Shown here in pieces: positions 1-12,200 of a DNA stretch of 64,000 nucleotides. Origin of the DNA: Euglena gracilis (taxonomy: Eukaryota; Euglenida; Euglenophyceae; Euglenales); contig CP154957.1 in assembly GCA_039621445.1 (NCBI GenBank), positions 44,760,309 through 44,824,308 on the forward strand, in the 5' to 3' direction. Position numbers and translations under genes: made by a program. Under the pieces are notes generated by a model. It worked only from the letters and a program-made list of their open reading frames with translations. It had not been told where the DNA came from and searched no databases. Positions within the stretch are counted from its first letter, which is position 1. Each line of letters begins with the position of its first letter.

Positions 1-1943
1 CGCCCTACAGCCTGTTTCCACAGCACATGGCAGCATATAGTGCCCCCACGGGGTTTCAAAAGCAGCTTGGCACCATGGCCAGCATTGCATGGCCATGCGA
101 GTGCGACAAGGACTACTATGGGCGCCTGTGTGAGACTGCATACGACTGCTCTGCCACCGTCTCCGAGACGTTCGATTCAGGTGTGCAAATGTTTCCACCA
201 CCACACAAGGTTTTTTGTGTATCTGTATGCTCGCGAAACCCAGCTTGGTGGCGGAACCCTTAGTGAAGACAATCAAGGGCGGGAGTCTGCACCAGATGCG
301 GGGGAACTTGAATAAAGATAAGGGTTGGGGAAAGAAGTCATGGCCGAGATTTTTCCTTTCGAAGGGCCCATCCAAGACCCCCCCCCCCCCCACTCCCTGA
401 CCTCCTCCGCCCGGCGGACCTGGCAACCTGGCCCAGCAGGGGCCATTCGTCCTTGCCCAGCCCAACCGGTGGCTGTCAGCCGGCGCTGTCTCCTTGCTGG
501 CCTCAGACATGGGGGCGTTCTACGCGGTGGCGGCCGGCGTGGCAGTGACGGCGGGGTACCTGCAGATGGCACAGCCTGGCAGCAGCTCCGCGGCGTACCT
601 GACGGGCATCAGCCTGACCCCGGCCGCGGTGGAGGTCAGCGTGTGGGTCGGCCCCAGCATCCCGGCCAGCCGTCGGCGCTGCTGCGTTGTGACTGGTGGA
701 CTATCCTCCCAAATGGCAAGGTGCAGGCGCTGCGATACGCTACGGGATGGGTGATAATCATTTCTATTCCGGCAACCAATGCCTCTCTCTCAGACCAGAC
801 CTGGTTTGGCCGGCATTTGTCTTCCCGCTGCCCCGATGCCATCCCCCAGCTTTGCCCAAGCCGTCAGCCTGCACCCCATGTCAGGTCCAAACATCTCTTC
901 CCAAGTGGACAGGTGTTCCTGCACCAACCCCGGCGCCAAAGCCTGGGCCTGGCTTCTGGCACCGCCGCCAACCTCCAGCTGGGCACCCCATCCTACGTCC
1001 AGCTGGCGGAGCTGAAGATCCAGAACGGCGGGTTCCAGGCGACGGCGTCCTCGTACACCGCCCCCCTGTCCGGCATCACCCCCGCCCCCAACACATGGTC
1101 CGCATCCTTTTCTCGCCTCCCTATCTTGACCATACCATTGCTTAACACCTGTCCCACCTACCCCCGGGGGATGACTCACTGGTTTTTTCAGAGTGACTGA
1201 CTGGTTTTCTGGCCAACCCCCCCCCCCAGGTGGGGTAGGCCCGAAAATGAAAAAGTGGCTGGCCTGCCACCGAAGGCGCCATAAATTTTTTGGAATTTTT
1301 TGAGTTTTTTTTTGCAAATGTCATTGCCTCCTCCATTCTTCTGACCGTTCTTCTGATTGAATTGTGCCTCCTTCTCCTCAAACTCCTCAGTCTTTTTCCT
1401 CAAGCTGGGCGCATGAGAACACCTCCAATCTCATTGCGTCACCACAGTGCCTTGCCAACATAAGCTTATTCAAGAGTGGGATTGGTTTTTTGTGAAAAAG
1501 GCTGCCTGGTTTCTTCAGAGTGGAAAGTGACCCTCCCCCCACCCTCTGGGGATCGCCAGCAATCGTATGACCTTGACATTCTGGCGTGTGGTCATGTCTT
1601 TTAAACCGCCAGTGTGTCCCATACATGTAAACTATTCCCACACTTGCAGGTACACCCTACGGATCGTCTTTGATTATCGCCGGCGGTCATTCAAGTACCT
1701 GGTTGATGGCACGTCCTATTTGGAGCTGTCTTTCGACACTTCCCAGAGTGGTACCCAGGCATACGTCGGCCTTGCGGTATTGTGGTGTGTGCCCTGGTGC
1801 TTCCCAGTGCCCTACAAAACTCCACACACTCATTTGACTGGGAAGTGCAAGATGTGTGATGTGGATGCGTGATGTGTTTGTGTGTGTGTGTGTGTGTAGG
1901 TGTGTGTTGTGTGTTGGGTGTTGTGTGTGTTGTTGTTGTTGTT

Positions 1944-2006
<63 letters not shown>

Positions 2007-2010
2007 CTCT

Positions 2011-2051
<41 letters not shown>

Positions 2052-5000
2052 CTCGTCGTCGTCGTGTATGTGTGCCGAAACTCAGGGCACAGGTCTCGGG
2101 CACGGTGGTGCGCTTCGACAACTTCAAGGTGGACTGCACGCATCTAACCGACACCCCAACTCCCACGCCCACCCGTGATCTTCTCCGACACACCCCGACG
2201 CCGACTGTGACCAGGGCAGTTTGGGAGCACCTTCAGTTCTCTATCCCCAGCCATCCAGTGGCGGGCACAGCCAGTTTCAGTAGCAAGGATAACCCAGTCT
2301 AAAGGGATTTGAGTACGGGTCTCCAATAATTCCATCATTTGCTTATTTTTCGTTTCCCGCTGTCACTCCATTTTTCTTGGTTGCAGTTCTGACCCGGTGG
2401 CCATTCCATTGCTTCAGGTGTGTCGAACCCCCCCCCCCGGGGGGTGATTGGCCACCTCCACGCACACAGACAAAAAGAGCCAGAGGCGAACAACAGCGCC
2501 AGGCCAGAAGAAGGGATGAAAGGCACCACAAAAAAACAGCCACAGTGCACACAGGGGTGATTGCTTTGTTGTTTTCGGAGTGACTGATTGGTATGGGCTC
2601 TGGACCCCTTGGGAAACTGGGCAAAAATGGCCACCTGGTGCCGAACTCACTGGTATTTGTTTGAAGAATCAGCCAAAGTCCATTGATTTTGAGACATTTT
2701 GGCTTGATCCGCAAGACTGACCGAAGGGGGGGGGGGTTGGAAAGGGCGACTGGTGTTCAAAGGTGACTGACTGGCTTTTTTTGACTGGAAAGTGGCATTT
2801 GGGAGGAAAGCAATACTATGCTGGGGTCCCTGGAACCTGTGTCATCCAGCCTGAAAGTTCACATTGCTGTTGTGCCCTGGAATGGGTGCCCTGGTTGTGA
2901 CCTCATGCATTGGCAGTGTCTTCAGGTCGGTTTGAAGAATGAGGGCAACTCCAGCAAGTGTGTCAGGCCCGTTTGCTGCCCTGCAAACTGACGGTAACGG
3001 CCACCCCGACCCCGCAGCCAGCGCCATTCGCCTCCAAGTGTGGCGGTTCAGTGCCGTTCTCCAAGGCGATGAACAGCGACGCCGATCGGACGTTTTTCTC
3101 CACTGTCTACGGTGTGAATGCCAGTGTGAAGTTGTCATCGTCTTCCATCTTTGGGGGGAAAGAGGTGTTTGGTGAATGGAACCGAGAATGGCCATCTCCC
3201 AAGGAAGACTGATGTATTTTTTTTCTGTATATTTTGACGAGATGCGGAGCTTTGATGTCATTTTTTCCTTCCAACTTGAACCTAAAAAAGGGGTTGTCCC
3301 AAAAAACGCCTCTGGAAGGCTCCCTGTCAGGGTTCGATATAAGGTGTGCTGGTTAATGGCGGGGGAGGGTTTCCCCTTTGGACCAGAGGGGGAGTCCACC
3401 CCCCCCCCCCACCTGCCTGGGGGTCCAGACCGACCCTGGGAGGTTCCTCTTCAAAAGTAAGATTTTTTCCAACTGGCGCTTTGTGCCAAAATTTTTTGCC
3501 CCCAAAAGCTGACCCAAAATGGCGTTTTGGGGCAGCGAAAATTTCGGCCCGGCTCAAAGCGCCAGTCCAAAACCCGGTCACCCGGACTGCACAGGGGGGG
3601 GGGTCCCCCGGGACCTCCCCTCCTGCCCTTATATCAAACCCTGGCCCCTGCTTTTCCCCAGGGGGGGGGGAATGCGCTGCGCATTTTTCTGCATTTTTGC
3701 GCATTTTTGCGCATTTTTGTCAATTTTTCAAAAATGCGCATTTTTTGCGCATTTTTTTTTGCACATTTCCCCCCATTTTTGCACATTTTCCATTCTTTTG
3801 CGCATTTTTTTGCGCATTTTTTGCCCAATTTTGCACATTTTCCATCTTTGCGCATTTTTTGCCCAATTTTGCACATTTTGCCATTTTTTCACATTTTCCA
3901 CCCAAATCACATGCTCACCGAATTTGAACTGTAACCAACGAACCCATTTTCGCACTTTTTTTCCACCCAAGGGACCCGCCTCAAGAGAAAACCCTTGGGT
4001 GATGAGGTGTGGGTACTCATCCAATGACGATGAGGACACTAGGGGTTTCAGAGACCCCACATTGACACGTAACCAAGGCGGGAAACCCACTCCCCTGGTC
4101 ACAAGTAAGGGGCACCATGGCTGACATTGTTGGTTATGGTGAACGGAGAGTGACGCCTTGGTCATGCATTTTTTGGCCAAAATGCCCTCATTTCAGCTCT
4201 TTTTGGTGATTTGGTTTAATTTTGGGTTTATTATTGGAAATTTGTATAAGTCCTTTTTCCCTTAGGAATTTCACAACTCAGCGCATTTTTTGCTCATTTT
4301 TGCGCACTTTTGCGCATTTTTGCGCATTTTTTCCGAGGGCCGTCCAGCGCATTTCCCCCCCCCTGTTTTCCCAAAAAAATTGCTTTTTCTCATAAGAAGT
4401 GCAGCCAGCCTAGCTGAGGATTCCCACACGCAAAGCACCCTGACAGACACCAGCAAATTCACAACCCCCTGAAGTTTCAGAAAGCCTTGAGCCATGCATT
4501 CCGAGACTCGCATCTGCGTGCTGCAACCTCGGCCGTGCATCGTGCAACACGCCCCATACGCTTTCCAGGGCGGTCCTTAAGGGACAGAAAATTTTTTTTT
4601 ATTTCCTTAAGGACCGCCCCCCCTTTCGGCCAAAGAGCCGGCTAAGGGCCAGACTGGGACTTGAACGAGGGCAAAAATTGAACAGTCGAAAAACACAGTT
4701 TTTGATGATTTGGGTGGATGGACGATGGTCCAAGGGTGCCAGGAATCAATTTTTTTCCTGATGTCGACCTGTTCTCGCTGAAAAATACCAAAATTTCTTG
4801 CCCATTTTCCTGTATATTTTTCACTGAGTGTGCTGGGACAGCGGAGTTTTTTTTTTAATTTGCTTAAGGACCGCCCTGACGCTTCCCCCGCCCCCCCCCC
4901 CCTTGCCTCCAGGCAGCGGCTGCAGCATCAGTACCAGGGATTTTTTAGGCCCAGGGGGGGGGGTCCGGCAGACCCATGCACCCCATGGTATCCAACCTTT

Positions 5001-6139
5001 AAAAAATCTCTGCTCGGTACGGCGTACGCCTATTCCGGCACGGGCAGCATGCTGTGCAGCGGCAGTGGCACCCAGGCAGTCTTGAAGAGAGGCTGCACAC
5101 CCCCGGGGGTTGTGGGGTTTTGGGTGAGGATTGCCAGGGTTCGATAAACACGGCTTGAAGTGGGGGGGTCACCCCCCTCCTTGGCCAGGGGGTCCATACC
5201 ACCCCCCTGCCCAAGGGGGGGGGGGCAGACCCACCCAAATAAAATCAAGTTTTCCTTCCAGCGCTCTGCACCCAATTTTTTGGGCAGTTTTAGCCATTGT
5301 TTCCCCCCAAAACACCTAAAATTGCATTTTGGGTGATTTTGGGAGGTAAAGTTTTGGGTGATGGGCTTCGTGATCTGCACCACTGCTTAGGCCGGGGGGG
5401 TGTCCCCCCCTCTTGGGGGGATCTGCCTTTTATGGAACCCTGCCCCCCTCTGTCGAGCGTGCTGGGGGCCTGCTTCTGGGGAAATTCGCCTGCCAGGACC
5501 TACACCCTCCCCAGGGGTGTGTGTCCCAGGCTTGTGCCACCTTGCGTGGCACACCCCCCCCCCCCGGTTGTTACAACGAAGCCTGGCCGGAACAATGGGC
5601 AGGCGCTGCTGGGGCAGTCATTCACCGCCCTGCAAGTTCGGTCTGTGCTGTTGTCTTGCATTTGTTCTCCAGTGAGACCGTCGGTCCGACCGTGTGTGTG
5701 TGGAAACGTGGCTGGCGAAAGCCGCCCGATGGGTACATTCGTGCACCGCAAAGCCTTTTTTTGAAAGGGAAAGGCAGAGCGAAGGTTTATTTGTTTCACA
5801 TCTTCACCAGGGTGTGTACTGCAAATGAAACTTGCAGGGCGATTCAGGTTCAGTGGGGGTTCGATGGCGCATTCAAAACGATGTGTGGGAGAGTGCACGG
5901 CTTCACCTCTTGCTCACAGAAGAATCCCAGGACAGGTGCAAACAACGTTGAAGGGAATCACACCATAGTTTAAGTTTTTCATGCCATTTTCTGCCAATGA
6001 AAATTCTGAATGTCAAAGTGATCCTTTTGCTGGGAGGGACAATTTTTGTCAGTTTCCGATGACTGGACGACTCCAAAAAACAGTGCTCACAAAAAGAAAG
6101 TGTTTGGTGACTCGGCACGGGGGGGGGGGCACAAATGCG

Positions 6140-6174
<35 letters not shown>

Positions 6175-6217
6175 TATATATATATATTATATCTATATAT
6201 ATATATATATATATATA

Positions 6218-6262
<45 letters not shown>

Positions 6263-9200
6263 ATATATATCTCTCTCTCTCTATCTCTTTTGGATTTTTG
6301 TGTGTTTTTTTGTGTGTTTTTTTTATTATATTTTTTTCATTGATTGGCAATTTTTTTTGGGCTGAAATCTTTCTTTTTGTATTTTTGCTTTTCCCTGATT
6401 TTGTAATTTGCATGATTTTTCGCAAAAAAAATTCCGTTTTTTGTCTTTTGTGTGCGCATCTTACGGCTGCACCATCTTGCATGGGACCGTGCAATCAGAT
6501 GTTGCATAAAATGTTGCGGATTTGAAAACTTGCATCTGGAGGAGGTGAAAATTTTTAACAGTCCTCTCCAGCAAAATGAGTACACCGCGGGGAGCGCTCC
6601 TGAAGGAATTCACATGCAATTTGCTCTTTTTTTTGTGTGTAGTTGTGTTTTGATTCTTGTTTTTATGTGATTTTTTATGTCGCTTGATTTGCGGGTCCGC
6701 GTTGCATTCTCCCCCCTGTGGACAAAAAATTGTTATGTCTGGGAGGGTATTCTTGAAATACTCAAGTCCCCATACAAATTTCATTTACTCTCAAATGTTT
6801 CATTTTTCATTTTTTTCGCGAACAAAGTGTCGCACAAATTGGGTGAACCAAGAATTCTCACTAGCAATTCCAAGAATTGACGAAGCGAAGGATTCAAAAC
6901 CAGAGGTTTCCTGCAGCTGAAGGGGCCCAGGGCCCACCCCTGGGCCCAGGGTCTCGCCACCCCAGCACCTCAGCCAGTGGCTCCCAGACGGCCTGCGGAT
7001 CCCTTCCGGGGGGGGGGGGGGGCGCCGAAATAAAGTTGGGGCCAGCAGCCAGGCCGGACCGAAAAATTTCTTGCAGCGCTGTTTTTTGAAAAGCGGGGAC
7101 AGCCAGCTCCTTTTTTTTTCCAGACAGCACCTTTTTCCAGCCGGCTGGCTGCACCCCCTGGTCAAACTATTTTTTCCCTCATCAGCTCATCTTCTCTTGT
7201 GCCATGCACCGGTGCCGCCTTCTTCGGCGCTGATGCATGGCAGGTACAAGACGATGGTGACCAACGTGGCATCCACCAGCAGTGGGTCGCGGGTCATCCT
7301 CACCCGGTCCGCCGCGAACGAAATCCTGCTCCAGACCTACGTCCGGGACGGGCTGGTCTACATGCAGCACTACACTGGCAGCGCCTACACCAACTGCATC
7401 TCCTCCGTCACCCCCAGCAGCTACTCATGGTACGACCTTGCAATCCAATTGGATTACCTCAACTACCAGACGCGCTTCTACGTCCAGGGTTCTATCGGCC
7501 AGCCACGCTCTCAAATGTCTGCCCCTCCTTGAAAGGGCCTTGGAACTCAGGACTCAAGACCAGGCACCTACGGCCGGCCAGGGCCGACCAGGGCCGACCA
7601 GGGCCGACCAGGGCCGACTTGCATGTGGTTGGCCGACCGAAGGGGAATGGATGAAGGAATTAGGCAGCTTTCCCTCTGGAACAAGCACCTCTGATCAGGG
7701 ATTTTTTTAAGTTTGGACCCCCGGGGGGGAGGGGAGGGGTAGGGTGGGTGGGTCCGGCCGAGCCCCCCCCCCCCCCCCCCCGGGGGGCCCCCCCGGAGGG
7801 GGGGGTGGGATATACTTTTCGGCGCCGCTAATTCTATTTTTAGCACTTTTCGCGATTTTTCGGCCATTTTTTTGTGGGTCCCCCAGGACCCCCCCCCCCC
7901 GGCCCCCCCCAGGGGGTGGGTGGGTTGGGGGGGCCCCCCCCCCCGGTCTTAAAAAAAACCCCGGGCTCTGATGATGCTGGGCGATGCTGGGCGATGCTGG
8001 GCGATGCTGGATTTTTGGAGACCAGAGGTGGGATTCCGATGCTGGGCGATGCTGGGCGATGCAGGGTGTTGCTGGGTGATGCTGGCATTTTTTTTGTATA
8101 TTTTGAAGAACTAAACCCATTTTTGGATAATTTTCTCACAAATCTCCAGTTTTACACCCATTTTGGCCATTACGGACCAGTTGTTGCTAATTTTGGGGGC
8201 TATTTGTCACTGATTTGGCAAATATTGGGCTAATTTGGGTCAATTTGAGCACTTTTATGGCATTTTGGCCATTTTGTGCCCTTTTGGTAATTTAGGGTCA
8301 TTTTTCACAATCTTTTGTGGATTTTGTTGGCGTTTTTGGGTAATTTTTGGTTATTTCAAGATATTTTAGGTCATTTTGGTTGCTTTTTGGGGAGCCAATG
8401 AAGGCTTGTGCGGTCGGCTGATCTGATTTTCTCCGTCCACTCTCAGAGCTTGACATTGAAAGTTCAGACGGTCATTGGCATGGGAGGTGCAGATTGGGCC
8501 ATCAGTCGTCGCAGCGGGACAACCATTGCCGTTTATTTTTTTGGGGGGGGTGACCCCACTCCAAAGCACCGAGCCAGATCTGACCCCCCGGAGCCAGATC
8601 TGACCCTGGTCAGATCTGGGCCACATTTCCAAAACTGCCCGGGCACTCGTGCAAGGCACTTCCACCCAGGTGGGGTGGTCTGCAGCCAATCTGGGAGCTG
8701 ATGGCTGGAAATAAAGTGCTGGCTGGCTGGACCGGGGGAGGGCAGGGTCCCTGGCCACTCACCACGCAGCAAACTGGGCCAGAAGCGAAGTTAGCGCCAG
8801 CCATAAACAGACAAGAAGCCTTAGTGCAACTAAGGGAGGGCAGGGTCCCCCTGAGAAATTGTCTCCCCCAGGGGGGTTCGTGCCTGCGTGGTCGTGGGCC
8901 AAGGAGTGGCCAAAAAATGGGCTTTTCTGGGCATCTCGGTAGTTAATGGAAAATTTTTGGTCCTGCCTGGCTTTGCCGGGCTGGACCTGGACCGAAAAAA
9001 ATTCGACGCAAACTGCCGAATTTTTTTGAGGGTTTTTTGGTTTCTCCTCCAAATTTTGACTTAAAAAAATCCACCCCAGCTGGATGTGGGCTTTGCCTTT
9101 TTGCCTGTTCTCGCGTGCCAACTGGGTCCAGCCTGGCAGATGGTAAGACTCACCCTCCTACCTGTTTTCCACCCAGCACCTTTTTCCAGCTGGCTGACTG

Positions 9201-12200
9201 GACCCTCCGCCCCGGTCCTCAAGAATTTGCCCACCGGGGGGGGGGGGGGTGCCTGTCTGCCCAGGCTGTCAGGGATGCCACCAGTATGAGACGATGTGGA
9301 CGTGACTGCCTATGCTTGTGTGTATTCGTGGCCCACTGCCCTAAGCACCTCCGACATGGTGACTGTGAAGGGACTGCAGCTTCTCAACACAGGCTCCGAG
9401 TCCAACACTTATTTCGATGACATACAGGCGTGTGGCACCCTGCTATGCATTTGTGCGTGCCGATGCACGTGCTGAGGTTTTATGGCTTTTGCATTCAGAG
9501 GGCTTCATTATTATCTAGGGGGCGGTTTGCATTCCTCAGCCCCTCTCTTTCTGGTCAAGAAATCGTCGCTCATCGCCAATGCCAATGCTCCCTGCCCCAA
9601 AGCTCCCCTGCAGCGTTAAAAAATAATCCCTGCACATTTCAATCATTCTTCCATAATTCAGCTGCCGCTCCCCGTTATGGTGAACGTCCAATGAATTGCA
9701 CAAGTCGTCACAACACAGCAGCTCATGGTCACCCCTGACACCTTGTCGCACAGACGGGCAGGGGTTCTGTTAGTGTCTCAGGCTTGCCCCCTTCCGCCCC
9801 CTCTCAGGCGTTCTGCTCGGAGGTGGCAGCGCCACACTTCTCCCCCAACGCCACCCGCTTGCGGGACGGCACCGCAATCACCCTCGCCAGTCCCACGGTC
9901 AACAGCAGCCAGAGATCGAAGGGGTTTTCCAAATCCGAAGCCCATTCTCTGGAATTTGAGGGGCTTTGCTCCTCCCACCCCCCCCCCAGAGATTGAGGTG
10001 AGGCAGTTGTGTCGAACAGATGCGAACACAGAAACAGATATATGAATACCACCAACGCATCCAAAGTACACTATATTGCATGCCTTATCAATTTGTCAAC
10101 TTTGCTTTCAGCAAAACGAACAATGTAATGGTTTATGTCCAATGTTTTGTGTTCAAAGGCGGCAAAGACAGCAATAAGCTGTTGCATTATCTTTATTATT
10201 ACCACCACTACTACTAAACCCCACCCCAAACAACCCCCCCCAAATAACCCCCCCCAAATAACCCCCCCCCCCAAATAACACCCCCCCAAATAACACCCCC
10301 CCGCGGGTGCCAATTTCGAGCGCCCAAATAACACCCCCCCTGTTTTCCTTTGGTTTTCCATGTAAAAATAACACCCCCCCCCCAAATAACACCCCCCCCC
10401 TGGTGCCCCAGTTCGGGTGCCCAAATAACACACCGGGGGGTTATTTGGGGGGTTTACATTAATACTACTACTATTGTCGCCATTACATCCTTTATGAAGC
10501 ATCAGGGGCTTATAAAATGTCAAGTGGGTGTTCATTTCTCCAGCATGTTTGCCATTAGGTTGTAGCATCTTTTCCCTTGTCAACAACCCAGTTCCCCCAA
10601 CAATTTAGACCAACTCAGGTTCTTTTTTAAGAAGTCCCTCTTTCTTGCGGAGTTTTTAAGGCGTGGCGTCCCCCCCCACCCCCCCAACAACAGCCCTCCC
10701 CTCCCTCCCTGCTGGCATTGTCTGCTACACTGCCGACGGCACCGCCCCATCCTGCAGCGACGACGGCGCGGGCTGCGCCGCCGGCACGGCGTACGGTACG
10801 CCACTGATCAAGACGGCGGCGCTGAACGGCCGGACGCTGCGGGCGGTGGCGTGCAGGGCACTGTTCCTGGCGAGCGGCGAGGCGGCCCTGACACTGGATG
10901 CAGTGGTGGTGTGGACTGCTACTGCAGGGCGGAGCCCGCCGCGCCACGGCGACGGTTGACCTGTAGTGGAGCCAATCTGCCTTGGCATAGTGGACGCAAG
11001 CAGGGTGGTCATCTTTTTTGCCCACAGTCACAGAGCCATCCATTCATTCGCCTCCCATCCTCCACGGGCTACACAGCTTTGGAGCAGGGAAACGTTTTGT
11101 GCTGTGCAAAACTGCTGCTGCTCCAGGGGTTTTTGGGTGGTGGTGGTATTCTGTTCTCCACCCTCCTTTCCCGCGGCTATGCCCTGGCCATAGCCCGACC
11201 CCAACCGCCACAGCCACCATTACCCCCACCTCTGCTGTCACTCTCTCTCTAGCCATGAAACCCTATGATCTTTGTTTCTGCTCTGAAGTATTTCCTACCT
11301 CCCCCTGTAACTCCCCCTTGCCCGCAAGCTGAAAAAGATTCCAGGAAAGTTTCTCTTTGTTCGTTGCATCTCACCTTGCAGAGCCTATATCCAAATACAT
11401 CACGGAAGCTTTCCCAATTTTTGTTTTTTTCTTTGAACCGACAGATTCCAGATCCCCGCCTTACAAGCCCATTGGTGCCCTCTTACCACCCCGCCTCAAC
11501 CCCCCCCCCCCTTGGCCACAGCTTCAGATGGGACCTCAGGCGGTGCCACTGTTTGGGTGGGGGTGGTCCCCCCCCCCTTGACTGAAGGGTGTGGTCTGAC
11601 CCCCTCACCTGCCTTAAATTGAACCCCGCTGGACCACCACCACTGACGGGGGATCACCAGTGTTCTTGTGATTTGACCCTACCTGCCTGGCTATTGTTTG
11701 GTTTCTTTTATCTTGAAAGGGGTGCACTTTTGTGATGGACCGTCGCCTTCGGTGGCAAGGGGTGCACTTTTTGTCCTTTTGGGCTCCTGTTTGGGCGGGG
11801 GGTGTACCTCCTATTGGTGCATGTCATTGGGTTCTGTGGCTTCAACCCCAACGGCGACAGTGACCCGCAGTGCCACACAGTCCTCCACCACCACCGCCAC
11901 TGCAACCTCCACACCGCTTCAGACCATCAGCGCGTCTGTGACAGCTACCCAAACCGGCACTGTCACCGCAACCACCACCAAAATCCGGACGCACAGCCCC
12001 ACCATAACTGGGACCAGCACGGCCTCCACCACCAGGTCAGCCACGAGCTCTGCATCGGGCACAACCACACACACCTTCACTTCCACCATCACAGCCTCCA
12101 CAATCCCAACCCACATCCCCACCGCTACACCCACTGCGACTACAACTGCCACGCCTCAGAGCACTAACAGCCCTTCGACGACGATCACCCGCACCGCCAC

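Noticed and set aside
2217-2990. Precise element spanning CAGTTTGGGAG...CTGCAAACTG between two gene 1 exons
   Set aside because: Ends are inverted, but flanking repeats do not match and an 8-base offset breaks the frame; left as unresolved.
3634-4180. Lys/Ala/Cys or Phe/Ala/His-rich frames (also 17.6-18.3 kb)
   Set aside because: They translate the GCGCATTTTT element, which has inverted ends and target repeats.
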